Part shown: piece by piece, positions 47,301 to 55,385 of the stretch | Layout: each line of letters starts with the position of its first letter | Numbering within the stretch: position 1 is the first letter of the stretch | Source: Timema cristinae | Lineage: Eukaryota > Arthropoda > Insecta > Phasmatodea > Timematidae | Length of the DNA stretch: 64,000 nucleotides | Assembly: GCA_039000515.1 (NCBI GenBank) | Contig: JBCFYV010000012.1 | Location: 115,889,949 to 115,953,948 of the forward strand | Reading direction: 5' to 3' | The notes under the pieces: generated by a model | Told to the model about the DNA's origin: nothing | Databases searched by the model: none | Seen by the model: only the letters and a program-made list of their open reading frames with translations | Program-made: the position numbers and the translations under genes

Positions 47301-49342
47301 ATATTCTAGAGATTAGATATTTGTAAAAATCTCAAAAAAGGTGTTTCGAATACAATATTAAGGTCCTTGACTTGAAATCACAATTTTTAAGCAAATCAGT
47401 AGCAGTATTTGAATTGTTTGGTTTGGAAAACAACAAAATCACAAAAAAGGACCAAATTGTATCAGTATAATTAATTTACTCAAGTGTTATCTTTGTGGTA
47501 TTTTATGATTCAACACAGATATGACAAACAAAATAGCTTTAGTCGTAACAAGCCTTTAACAACTTTTTCAAAATTAATTTTAAATATTTTGACTATAGTA
47601 AAATTGTACATTTTTAAAGATTCAAAGATTTGAATTTGTATTCGAGATCTGATTTGAGAAAGACATAATTTTATCCTTCTCTAGAATCGAGGGATCTATT
47701 TTTATGTTAATGGAATATGAAGTGCTAGCTTTCTTTAAACTTAAAGCACTACAAGAGGTGTCCTCGCGGGCAATGGTGGCCACATGATCTAAGGCATCAC
47801 TCTTGCAATAGATTGAGTTTTGGATCGTGATCGTCTGTACTGAAGGTGGTTTCCCCTAAATGTTTTTTTCCACTCTACCTACAATCAAATGCAGGTACAC
47901 TACATCTAAGTACAACTTTCCTTGTGTCTAGCTAATGAGGTTATTTATTACATATTTAATGTGAGTTTTTTTACATGAAAAAGGATTGAAATCAAATTGG
48001 TTAACGAATGGAGAATCAAAAAGTTCAGGTTAAAATTTAAGAATCGGAAATAAGAAAAATTTAGAATTGTGACATTTTTAAACAGAACACTTAAATAATC
48101 AACATACCGATAGTAAAAAAAAAAGTAAACTTTTTTTTCTTTTCTTCCATTTCTGGTGTTCACAAACTTAAGTCCTTGTGTCATTTTAATAAAATCTATT
48201 TTATACACAGGAGGTTGGCGGCATGATGTCCCTCACGGACGTGTATTGCCGAGTGAACAGGGCCCGAGGGTTGGAGCTCATTCCCCGGAAGATCTCCTCA
48301 ACGCTTGCAACACATTGGAGGCGCTCCATCTACCCATCAGACTGCGTCAGTTTGACAGCGGGGTCACAGTGTTGCAGTTGCAATCCTACAGTGACGCAAA
48401 CATTGTCCAGAGCACATCAGAGCTGGTCAGTCTTACTCGCCATCATCAACCGTTTTCAGCATGTATCACTTTAGTAAAATGCCTCCATCTTCCTCTTATA
48501 ATCACCTCCATTATTCTCCTCTCACTTGCACACCTGCTCCTCTCATCTCCATCATTTTCTTTGTTATTCTATCTTTTTCCATCCTCATTACATATCCATA
48601 CTTGTCATTTTGCTATGCTAAATTTAATTCCACACTCTTTAACTTCCTCATTCCATCCCTATATCTGTTCTTATATACTTCCTCTTCCTTCTCCCCCCCA
48701 CCCCCCCAACCTCAAGTCATCAACAAACATGGCTTTTCATAATTTCCTCCCCGAGTTTCCTTGGCACTATATTCACAATCATTTCCATCGCAAATAGTTG
48801 TGTTGAGAGGGCAATTTCAATGTATCACTCAATTTTTTTATAATTTTATTATAACACTTAACCTCGTTTTTCTTAAATTATTTCCCACATTCTCTTAGTT
48901 CAAGATTTCTATATTTTACCTTCCTCATCCTTACCCAATTATTACAATTGAATAGCCTGGATAAGTATTAGTAGAAAGGGCAAAAAAAAATAAAAAAATT
49001 GAGACATCCAAAATAATGAGTAATTTGACAATGTTTCAAAATGAAACTCTTGATATTTAAAATATAATCTTGATTAGAAGATCACTGTTCTAATACAAAG
49101 TGATGTTGGAAAGGGAACCTTAATTTTTTCTTCTGGTTTGAATGTATTGTTTTTTTTTTCCTCCTCAGCTTGCAGAGAGCAAATCAATTACTGCAGAAGA
49201 ACTGGCCCAGTCACTCGGAATATCCGTGGTTCTGGCTAAAGAACGATTGATAACGACTGAAAAATATGGCAAGGCATGCAGAGATGACAGTATTGAAGGG
49301 CTCAGGTTCTATCCAAATCTTTTTCTTCAAAACGAATCTTAA
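29250..49342 (+). CDS. VPS36: VPS36, ESCRT-II subunit with GLUE domain, seven exons plus a duplicated exon 3
   Basis: Exons: 29250-29345, 34196-34390, 36620-36768 (second copy 40962-41110), 42536-42712, 45142-45306, 48211-48425, 49169-49342. VPS36 is the ESCRT-II subunit whose N-terminal GLUE domain binds phosphoinositides and ubiquitin on endosomes and whose C-terminal winged helices bind VPS22 and VPS25. The start [20 protein letters not shown], the KQGDITEDE motif and the end GLRFYPNLF are characteristic. The total is about 390 residues, the normal family length. Two single bases are missing: at the start of exon 2 (phase mismatch with exon 1) and in exon 6 near 48271-48275. The start codon is the first ATG and begins the conserved MDRF. 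Confidence 0.93.
29575..29960. mobile_element. piggyBac-type MITE, family M1, copy 2
   Basis: TTAA flanks (29575-29578, 29957-29960) surround GGTAGCGATGTAGG and the inverse of ACTACAGCCCCATC. The TTTTTGCAGTTTTTATA arms are conserved. It lies in VPS36 intron 1. Confidence 0.85.
30815..31517. mobile_element. TIR element of about 700 bp in VPS36 intron 1
   Basis: The ends GGCTGTATTCTAATAGTC and inverse of GACTATTCGGATACAGCC pair with three mismatches in 18. Subterminal CAAGGATCC words occur near both ends. No coding frame was seen and the target duplication is unclear. Confidence 0.65.
32125..32425 (-). repeat. tRNA-derived SINE, family D
   Basis: The reverse copy has GTTGGGTTTGAACCCACAAA and CACAATCGACATGAGATCGA. 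It is very similar in layout to 20520-20808. Confidence 0.8.
32465..32705 (+). repeat. tRNA-derived SINE, family A
   Basis: The forward copy starts GTGGCCGCATGGCTTAAGG. The body reads TTTTCCACTCTCCTTCCATG and the tail ATTGTAAGATGCAGTGCTA. Confidence 0.78.
33729..33931. mobile_element. Foldback MITE of about 200 bp
   Basis: The left arm (GACAGCAGAAGGTTCCTTATTG, CAAACATTGGTTGAA) is inverted on the right (TTCAGCCAATGTTTGCAATG, AACCTTATGTTAGCTGTC). The arms are about 80 bp with several mismatches. In VPS36 intron 1. Confidence 0.78.
34196..34390 (+). CDS. VPS36: VPS36 exon 2 (GLUE core)
   Basis: The acceptor GGTTTTGCAG precedes an exon encoding [17 protein letters not shown], the hallmark GLUE strand, and ending SIHLSEPLP. 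It begins with two bases where a full codon is expected, so one base is missing at about 34197. With it, K-T-L-F-E is restored in line with the family. It ends in phase 1 at GTAATT. Confidence 0.87.
34670..35610. other. Unassigned segment of higher GC content in VPS36 intron 2
   Basis: The base composition differs clearly from its AT-rich surroundings. Short open frames exist on both strands (35203-35490, 35243-35593), but neither resembles a protein I know. It may be a decayed mobile element. Confidence 0.35.
35630..36122. repeat. 82-bp minisatellite, six copies
   Basis: The word ATACCAAATTT recurs at 35711, 35793, 35875, 35957, 36039 and 36121, an exact 82-bp period. Units are nearly identical (GGCTACACAGTTTCTGGTTA core). 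The array abuts the duplicated VPS36 exon 3 block, and a shorter array of the same unit abuts the second block. Confidence 0.93.
36121..37199 (+). repeat. 1.08-kb segmental duplication, copy 1 (contains VPS36 exon 3)
   Basis: It aligns along its length with 40463-41543, with roughly ten differences seen by eye. It includes a diverged family A SINE (about 36790-36945). Similarity stops after GTTGTATACGATAT. Confidence 0.92.
36620..36768 (+). CDS. VPS36: VPS36 exon 3, copy 1
   Basis: The acceptor TTTTGTTTCAG leads to 149 nt encoding [19 protein letters not shown] and ending TRGPQ, the end of the GLUE fold. It accepts phase 1 from exon 2 and leaves phase 0 for exon 4. Donor is GTAGGT. It is identical by eye to the copy at 40962-41110. 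Confidence 0.9.
38430..39210. repeat. Tandem repeat of 127-136 bp, six copies
   Basis: The word AAGAGGAG recurs at 38451, 38578, 38706, 38836, 38972 and 39108. Unit length grows left to right (127, 128, 130, 136, 136) through added GATATT words. Each unit ends in TAGGCCTAAACATA. Confidence 0.92.
39355..39569 (+). CDS. Unrecognised 71-codon coding exon with possible helix-turn-helix, transposase-like
   Basis: A strong pyrimidine tract and CCAG acceptor lie at about 39340-39352, followed directly by ATG at 39355. The protein starts [20 protein letters not shown], with an acidic/proline N-terminus and then [20 protein letters not shown] and [15 protein letters not shown]. The latter resembles the N-terminal DNA-binding segment of some insect transposon proteins. 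It reaches a donor G|GTGAGG at about 39567. No downstream coding exon was recognised. Confidence 0.45.
40235..40462. repeat. 82-bp minisatellite, second locus (about 2.8 copies)
   Basis: Same unit as 35630-36122, with spacing 79 and 82 bp; one unit has lost three bases (CTAGGTGACG for CTAGGAGGTGACG). It begins abruptly within a unit at CCCTACGGC, after unrelated sequence. Confidence 0.9.
40463..41543 (+). repeat. 1.08-kb segmental duplication, copy 2 (contains duplicate VPS36 exon 3)
   Basis: This is the second copy of 36121-37199, with scattered single-base differences in non-exonic sequence and none seen in the exon. Sequence diverges after GTATACGATATA. Confidence 0.92.
40962..41110 (+). 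CDS. VPS36: VPS36 exon 3, copy 2 (duplicate exon)
   Basis: This has the same 149 nt, acceptor and donor as copy 1, 4.34 kb downstream, and lies before exon 4. Because 149 is not divisible by three, a transcript using both copies would lose frame, so at most one copy can be used per functional mRNA. It could be a true duplicate exon or a falsely duplicated allele. Confidence 0.8.
41590..41812 (-). repeat. tRNA-derived SINE, family C
   Basis: The reverse copy starts with TTAGGTATTTAACATGAAC and its head is around ATGAACCCACGATTC. It is joined to a 5'-truncated family B SINE at 41810. Confidence 0.68.
41810..42006 (+). repeat. tRNA-derived SINE, family B, 5'-truncated
   Basis: It matches the distal two thirds of 53851-54141, including TTCGGATTCCACGTTAAACT and the shared tail GTAGTAAGACGCGGTGCTAA, then (AAT)n. 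Confidence 0.85.
42028..42376. mobile_element. MITE of the GGCTGTGAAGTC family
   Basis: The ends CAGGGCTGTGAAGTCGG and inverse of CTTCACAGCCTG are about 350 bp apart. Subterminal ACTCTGACTCC words lie at both ends. It is the uninterrupted relative of 7736-9265. In VPS36 intron 3. Confidence 0.82.
42536..42712 (+). CDS. VPS36: VPS36 exon 4 (linker helix)
   Basis: The acceptor GGTTCCAG is followed by 59 codons in phase 0, with [20 protein letters not shown] and [19 protein letters not shown]. This is the helical region after GLUE. Donor is GTAATT. No indels are apparent. Confidence 0.92.
43483..43885. mobile_element. Foldback element with long arms, about 400 bp
   Basis: The left arm (GATAGTGAAGGAAACCAACC, GTTAGGTTAGGCCTAGATA, CTTCTTCAAACTTCCACAG) is inverted on the right. 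The arms are about 180 bp with modest divergence around a short AT-rich loop. In VPS36 intron 4. Confidence 0.85.
43886..45141. other. VPS36 intron 4, right part, AT-rich
   Basis: Nothing is recognised beyond AT-rich sequence and short simple repeats. Confidence 0.5.
45142..45306 (+). CDS. VPS36: VPS36 exon 5 (winged helix start)
   Basis: 55 codons begin [20 protein letters not shown] and include [11 protein letters not shown], closely matching the family's KQGDITEDE block. Both ends are phase 0; donor is GTAATG. Confidence 0.92.
46138..46368 (+). repeat. tRNA-derived SINE, family A
   Basis: The forward copy has TGGTTTTCCACTCTACCTTC and the tail GGATAGTAAGACGTGGTGCT. In VPS36 intron 5. Confidence 0.8.
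46369..48210. other. VPS36 intron 5, right part
   Basis: It contains an unassigned, somewhat GC-richer piece at about 46490-46720, a family A SINE at 47765-47945 and AT-rich sequence. Confidence 0.5.
47765..47945 (+). repeat. tRNA-derived SINE, family A, truncated
   Basis: The head-like GTGGCCACATGATCTAAGG is followed by the family body. The tail is lost. Confidence 0.7.
48211..48425 (+). CDS. VPS36: VPS36 exon 6 (winged helix), one missing base
   Basis: The acceptor TTATACACAG is followed by [19 protein letters not shown] in one frame, then [20 protein letters not shown] in the next. The switch lies at about 48271-48275, where one base is missing between GAGCT and CATTCC. With it the exon is 72 codons and phase 0. 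Donor GTCAGT. A non-LTR retrotransposon tail begins about ten bases into the following intron. Confidence 0.88.
48437..48780 (-). mobile_element. Non-LTR retrotransposon 3' tail, reverse
   Basis: Read on the minus strand it resembles the 8520-8740 and 11121-11400 tails (…GATGGAGGCATTTTACTAAA…, then GATGATGGCG near 48441). It begins just inside VPS36 intron 6. Confidence 0.6.
49169..49342 (+). CDS. VPS36: VPS36 exon 7 (C-terminus and stop)
   Basis: A pyrimidine-rich acceptor ending CTCAG is followed by the second winged helix, [18 protein letters not shown], then [16 protein letters not shown] and TAA at 49340-49342. The C-terminal motif is diagnostic. A piggyBac-type TTAA terminus begins only 183 bp downstream, so it may lie in the 3' UTR. 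Confidence 0.93.
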   Translation, partial: LAESKSITAEELAQSLGISVVLAKERLITTEKYGKACRDDSIEGLRFYPNLFLQNES

Positions 49343-49524
49343 CTACGATCTCTTTCATGTGGACTGTTACAAAACCCCATCACGAGATTTCAGCATCATC
49401 TGCTCAAAATGAGTAAAATAGTTTCATCTTTGTTCGGTCTGCACCACAACAATCTGGTTAAGTCAAATTAACAAACGTTTAGTTTCCACCACTCAGCATT
49501 ATGGATAAACAAGAGAGTAAATTG

Positions 49525-50225
49525 TTAACCCCTTGACGTACTTTGACGAGCAGGGCTCGTCATAACGTAGTACACCAAACAGATACTTTAACAAGCAGGC
49601 TCGCACATTGCGTTCTTGCTTATACTTCATAGATGGCAGGAGCTGTATAAATCAAACTTTATCGTTTTATTCCTTATATTTCAAACAAATGTTTCGTTTT
49701 TTTTAAAGTTTTTTTCTTATTTATTTCATGAATTGCAGGTGTTACTGCCATTGACAGCATGAGTGATATAAATAGGACTTGGCAGTTTTATTAATTATTT
49801 TTCTCACTTTTTTTACCCATGAATAGCAAGTGTTACTTCCATAGGTCGCAGGAGCAGTATGAATAGAATTTTCAGTTTTATTAATTATATTTCAACCAAA
49901 ACTTTCAGGTATTTTTTTACGAAGTAGTGTTACTCAATTATAAGTAAAGTCAAGCTATGCAATGGCATCAACTAGTACACAATAAAGATTCTCGGCCTAA
50001 AATATGGCTGACGAACAGATACTTTGTGATTCTGACAGTGAAAATGATTTAGTAAATACTAGTGATAACGAGGATGTAGATTTTTCTGATGATTATGATA
50101 GTGAAAGTGTCAGCAATAATAATATAAATAGGCCTTCTGAAAGTGATATCTCTTTTGCTAGTAGTGATTCAGATAATCAAACAAATGTAAATACAGGTGA
50201 AAAAGAATGGAGGGATATAAACTGA
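49525..50225 (+). mobile_element. piggyBac-like element, 5' end with acidic N-terminal frame; 3' end not found
   Basis: TTAA at 49525-49528 is followed by CCCCTTGACGTA. A perfect 8-bp inverted pair TGACGAGC-AGG-GCTCGTCA (49544-49562) lies just inside. The frame at 50004-50225 starts MADEQILCDSDSENDLVNTS and is rich in Asp, Ser and Asn, like the acidic N-terminus of piggyBac-type transposases. It stops at 74 codons, so the catalytic part is lost. An AATAAA at 49981 could also serve VPS36. Confidence 0.6.
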
Positions 50226-51035
50226 AGGATATGGGGAAATAATATAAGTGGGAGGGAGTGAAATAAGTAAAATAACGTGATAAAGGAGGGAAAGAGAGAT
50301 GAATAAAGGCTAAAGGGAAGTGCTAGTGGAGAGGTGCAATAGTGGAGGTAGATTGAGGGAAACGAAAGGGAGAAAGAGGTAAAATGGGAAGAGGAGGTAG
50401 GAGAAAAAAATTATAATTGAATTAAGAATATCTTATTTATTGAACATTGAGAAATGCCTGCTTTCTGAAGAAATACTCTGGCACTTTTAATTTCGGGTTC
50501 AATATGTGAACCACTTGTTAATGTTTATGCAATACTTGTACATTTATTTTATAAAATTGGCTGTGCTGTGATTTCGTGTATCGCCAAAGCTTGTGAAGAA
50601 ATTTGTGTTGACAAAGACCGGTGCCTTTATGTTGTGATTTCGTTGTGAAGAAAGTCTTATTTGTAAATAATAAATGTAATATATTTACTTTATAAGGATT
50701 TAATTTTATTCCACCAATAAAACTTTTTTTTTTCCATTTAGGTTTGAATATTCAACACCATTTAATTTTAAAACTAGTTGTAAATATAAGAAAATCTTTC
50801 ATGATGCATTCTGGCCAACATCGTTTTAAATGTATGTATGTGGGAACAAGGACAAAGACGTCACTAAACTATCCTGGTTTACCGCTTACTGGGGAGGTTG
50901 TGGTTTGAATCTTAGATGTACACAGGTGATCTTTCTTAAATGATTTTACACTCTTATTCTTTGTAAATGGTTAACACGTCAAGTTTATTTACTACCTATT
51001 ACAATTTTTTCTTTCTCTTTTGTTTTAGTTGCTTA
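50226..51035. other. Gene-poor stretch after the piggyBac-like frame
   Basis: A purine-rich run (about 50226-50410) is followed by AT-rich sequence. It may be the decayed remainder of the same element; no right-hand TTAA terminus was found. Confidence 0.35.
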
Positions 51036-51039
51036 ATGT

Positions 51040-51295
51040 CAGACACCTTAGTAGTTTAGTCAATAGCGTGTCTGCCTACTTAGTCAAGTGGCCCGGGTTT
51101 GATTACCTCCATGGCCAGAAAATATATCATTAATTAAATGTTTGCTTTCCCCCTTTCACAATGATGAATTGAGTCAGATAAACGACGTTGTTGGGGTTGG
51201 GTTTGTTCTGTATTAAAGTTAGCTTGTAAGTCTTGTACTTATATAATCCAATAGTTCATAAAAATACACTTTAAATACCTCAAACGAAAACAATA
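51040..51295 (+). repeat. tRNA-derived SINE, family C
   Basis: The forward copy starts with CAGACACCTTAGTAGTTTAG. The B-box-like part is GGGTTTGATTACC and the tail AAATACCTCAAA. Confidence 0.78.
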
Positions 51296-51334
51296 ATTGC
51301 TAAGTGGAGTGATTGTTACACTTTAACTCTCGTC

Positions 51335-51485
51335 GGCGACCCCGGTGGTCTCGGGATAAAGTGCTCGCCTCGTGATCCGATGTTTGTAGGTTTATACATC
51401 TTCAAGGCCAACACATTTTTCTTAACCGATAAAAATTCCTAACAAAATTAACTTTGGAGGGGAAGTAAAACTGTCGGTCCCATGT
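51335..51485 (+). repeat. tRNA-derived SINE, family D, forward copy
   Basis: The tRNA-like head GACCCCGGTGGTCTCGGGAT has an A-box-like TGGTCTCGGG. It is truncated at its 3' end by the adjoining family C copy. Confidence 0.72.
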
Positions 51486-51488
51486 TGA

Positions 51489-51650
51489 TTTTTTACATCC
51501 ATTACTGTTTCCAGCTGTGGCCCAGCTCACTTTTTTATTCAAGTCATATATTCTTCGCTACCGGTTGGCTAGGCCCGTCATAGTTTCATATGCCTTAAAA
51601 TATAACTCAAAACTACGACAAGCACAACATCTACTCCCCGGCTGTCAAGG
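51489..51650 (-). repeat. tRNA-derived SINE, family C, fragment
   Basis: The reverse copy starts TTTTTTACATCCATTACTG and is cut where the Tigger-like coding sequence begins. Confidence 0.72.
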
Positions 51651-53125
51651 TGCTGTTGTTGAGCCAGGCTGGGAACTGGCGTCCACTGGCAGTGAGTCAT
51701 CTGGGTCTTTGGCGCTGGCAGCGGTGGGAAACACACAGACGGCAGCTTCTTCGTTGACTGGTAGGACAAAGTGGGCGTGTCGGAAGCAGTTGGAGATTAC
51801 CACCGGTCTCATGAGCCTCCAACTGGCGAGGATTCCTTCCAAGGTTCTGAACACATCCCACTTTTTGACCTCCTTGCCCATGTCGAGATTCCACACCATA
51901 CTCTGCACAAGCATCTTGCAGAACTTCACCTTCATTTACCGAATTATTCCCTGGTCCAGGGGCTGAAGCATGCTGGTGGTGTTCTTTGGCAGAAACACCA
52001 GCTCGATGTTCCTGAGTTTGTCAAGAGCAGGATGTGCAAAGCATTTGTCGATGAAGAGCACGACTTTTCTATTTGCGGCATCCATCTTCGAATCGAAGTC
52101 TTGAAGCCATTTCGTGAAAACCCCCAGAGGTCATCCATGCCTTTTTATTAAAATCATAGTCACAGGGCAGGATGTTGCCCTTGAAACCCCGGGTTTCTTA
52201 AACTACCTGATCCCGATGGGATTCATCTTATCGCTGCTGTCCATGTCGCAGCACAGAAGGACGGTGAGGCGCTCCTTGCACATATCCCCTTTCACAGCAT
52301 TAGGGTGTGATCTGGCATGAGGTTGTAGAACATCCTAGGCTCATCAGCGTTGTATACATCTTGAGGTTGATAGCGCCAAGGATGTTTCTGAGCAAGGGCA
52401 TCCCCTCCCTCACCGGTGTTGGGTCGACCGATGTGCTTTCACCGACGACCTTGTGGCTGGATATTCTGTGACACACTTTGAAACGTTCTAGCCACCCCCT
52501 TGAACGCTTAAAGTTTTCTATACCTAACCTCAGGGCTGATTCATCGGCCTTCCTCTGCATCATAGGTCTGTTTATAGGCATGTTTTGCGCTCTATGCTGG
52601 CTGAACCTCTCCAGATTCGCGTGCATCACACCCTTTACATTGTGGCCTTCCTTCTGCACTGTATTCACAATTTCTTCTCTCATTTTGAGAATCGTGAAAA
52701 GTGTCAGCTTTGGGATCCCATGCCGCTACGCAATCCCCGCCTTTGTAATCTTCTTCTCATCCACTCCCTGGATGACCCCGTACTTCTTTATGAGTGTTAA
52801 GAAGGTCCTCTTTCCACTAATTTCGTCTAAATTATAAGTTCATATCAAATAAAAAAAAATAGTGTGGGTCGTCAAAAATCATTCACAAAATCAAACCAAA
52901 AACATAACCAAATCGGGGGTGGACAGAGTCAAGTGCTATTGTCTGGCACTGTTGGGTGGTGTCTATTTTTATACCTGACCCACCCCAGTTACTAGCAATA
53001 AAACGCCCACAAAGATAATTGCAATGCAGAGAACAAAATAAGTTCACCGAACACATTTTACAGCCGATTTCCTTAAAAATTTTGACCTTTTCCCACGGTC
53101 GTAGAATCGAGAGTTTACAGTATAG
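51643..53125 (-). mobile_element. Decayed Tigger/pogo (Tc1-mariner superfamily) DNA transposon
   Basis: On the minus strand, from about 52840 down to 51645, the translation passes through a transposase in shifting frames: LNLDEISGKRTFLTLIKKYG, then SRGWLERFKVCHRIS (CENP-B-type DNA-binding helix), an N-A-D-E catalytic block, LFIDKCFAHP (second Asp, normally DNCSAHP), a TSMLQPLDQG motif, and a helical end. Frameshifts and stops interrupt it, so it is dead. The upstream end CTGTAAACTCTCGATTC next to a TA (about 53122) may be the terminal repeat. The other end is lost against a SINE. Confidence 0.82.
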
Positions 53126-53269
53126 GGTAAGTAGAACATGTTTGTGTCTGGGATAGTAGCGAAGAATGCCTCATACCTAAGAGAGAGAAAGAATCAATCT
53201 TATATCCCCCTCTCTCATAACTTCCCCCCCTACTTGCACAGCCAAGTTCCTTGTAAAACCTCACCAGTA

Positions 53270-53325
53270 GTACATAAGCATATAACCTGAATAGGTAGTA
53301 AGATGCGGTGCTAAAAACAAATGAA
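53270..53325 (+). repeat. SINE family A tail fragment
   Basis: ATAACCTGAATAGGTAGTAAGATGCGGTGCTAA matches the shared SINE tail (positions about 53281-53315). Confidence 0.65.
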
Positions 53326-53756
53326 TATTTTCTTTGATGGGACACACAACTCATGTTATTCAAGATTCATAAAAAAAAACTCAAAATGATAAATTTAATA
53401 CAATTATGAAGGACTCTGCATAATTTTAAGCAATTGTTAACAATAAGGCTTGTGTAATTAGGAAAATAACAAAATCACCAGAAAAAAAAATTGTATTAAT
53501 TTACAGGGTTATTTTCGGCTGTAACAGATATGACAAATCAAATGTGTGTCAGATACCAAGCTTTTCACAATTTTTTCAAAACTCGATTTTAAATATTTTG
53601 ACCAAACTAGTCTTACATTTTAGCATAAGACTGTCAACCATAAAAATTACTAACTGTCAAATAAATCTTTATATCATGCTTTCATCTTTGTCTAAACTGT
53701 TTACATATGTTGTAAAATCTCCTTTAAAATAAATTAGTAATAATAATAATAATATT

Positions 53757-54300
53757 TAGCACCACGTCTTACTACCCATTCGGGTTATCCACTTTAAGTA
53801 CTAATTACGCTAATGGATTAGGAATTGGGAAGGTTGAATTAGAGGAAGTGGGTGACCTGGTGGTCTAGTGGTAAGGTGTCAGACTTCTATGCTGGCGGCC
53901 GGGTTCCGGTCCCGGCAAAGATTTATTTGATTGCCAAACCCTTCCTACACCTCTGACAAGACGTTATTAATCACAATTTGTGAATGTGTGGAATGCCAGG
54001 TCACCACCGTGGTTCGGATTCCACGTTAAACTGTAGGTCCTCCATTTAATCTCACAATCACCCTACCATTGCACATTAGCGTAAGTGCGTATAACCCGAA
54101 TGGGTAGTAAGACGCGGTGCTAATAATAATAATAATAATTAAGAGGAAGTGAACCCGCATTTGCGTGGAGGGAGAGTGGAAAACCATTTAGGAAAAATCA
54201 CCCCCAGTTCACACGACCGAGATTCGAACCTCGATCTTCCCGTCCTCAGCACTAAAGCTCAACATGACAAGCGCGTTAGCCAACTACGCCACCTAGGCGG
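53757..54300 (-). repeat. tRNA-derived SINE, family A, interrupted by family B
   Basis: The reverse copy in two pieces (53757-53850 and 54142-54300) is well preserved: tail AGCACCACGTCTTACTAC, B box GATTCGAACCTCGATC, head GCCAACTACGCCACC. It is split by the family B insertion. Confidence 0.9.
53851..54141 (+). repeat. tRNA-derived SINE, family B, best copy, nested in family A
   Basis: It starts GGTGACCTGGTGGTCTAGTG (A box) and GGGTTCCGGTCCCGGC (B box). The body follows, with the tail GTAGTAAGACGCGGTGCTAA then (AAT)n. It is flanked by the 10-bp direct repeat AGAGGAAGTG (53841-53850, 54142-54151). Confidence 0.93.
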
Positions 54301-54518
54301 TAATATAAATTAATAAAAATGTAATTAAGGAATTCCTTTTCTTTATTTAAAGTGCATATTAGGCAAGAGGTTTGAACGAAGATTGATGCAACTGGTTGAT
54401 AAACTTTATCTTAAATTAATTTGAGTTCTTATAAAGTAGTTCCCGCTTTCACCACAAGAACACATCACTATCAAGTCACCATATTTCAACCGACAAATAA
54501 TGTAGGTCCTAAATTTTT

Positions 54519-55385
54519 TTTAGGTGTGATGTAGGGACCATGAGAAAAGGTTGGTGTTTTTTTGCTGTTTTTATAGCAAAACTTTTTTTAGGCCAAAATA
54601 AATCAAATATTTCTCCAGTAGAAACAAATAGTCAAACTTGGTTATAGCGTCATCGAAAGGGTCAAACAAATTTTGACGTTACGTCAGAGTGACTTTATAA
54701 AAGAGGTACCAACAGAACACTTTTGATAGCTTGTAAGGAAGGACATTTCACAAATTTCATTTAATTTATTAATGAACATACAGTTCCAGCCAGCTCAGTG
54801 ACAATGGAGGGCGGCTAAGCCCTCTTCATTTTGACCTTGAAGCACCTATGATTCCTGCACCCTCTCTCTGACTGTTTTGCCATTCAGTCTATTATTAGAC
54901 CAGCGCACTCCCAGCTTGCTATAAAATATACCTCTGTAGGACCTGGACATTTTTAGTGTGTGTACACTGTACATAACAATTTAAAGTAAACTATTTAAGA
55001 AGTTTTTGACGGTACAATCGAGTGGTGACGCTAAAATAGAGGTTTTTATAACGTTAATAGATTACAGTTTGACCAGACTGGTGAAAAATGACACTACACC
55101 CGAGTCCGTTATAACCAAGTTCGGCTGTAGTTTGATATCAACAGTTCTTGAATATGTCACAAGCATTGCGGCATTAGATGAGAAACTTTTTAAATGAAGA
55201 TAAAAAAAAGTTGTCTTAAATTCTAGGACACTCTTGACAACAACTGGATATCAATATGTGAAGAAAATTAAACTATTATATTTCTACTGGAGAAATATTT
55301 GATTTATTTTGACCAAAAACATGTTTTGATATAAAAACTGCAAAAACACTGATCTTTTGTCGCGTCCCCGACACTCACACCTTAA
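54519..55385. mobile_element. piggyBac-type MITE, family M1, long copy 3
   Basis: Left TTTA and right TTAA surround GGTGTGATGTAGGG and the inverse of CCGACACTCACACC. The arms with TTTTTATAGCAAAAC / GTTTTGATATAAAAAC are conserved. It is about 870 bp against 380 for the others. A short open frame at 55006-55197 lies in the extra sequence. Confidence 0.78.

Noticed and set aside
51517..52837. Several plus-strand open frames of 68-149 codons
   Set aside because: They are antisense shadows of the minus-strand Tigger/pogo transposase.
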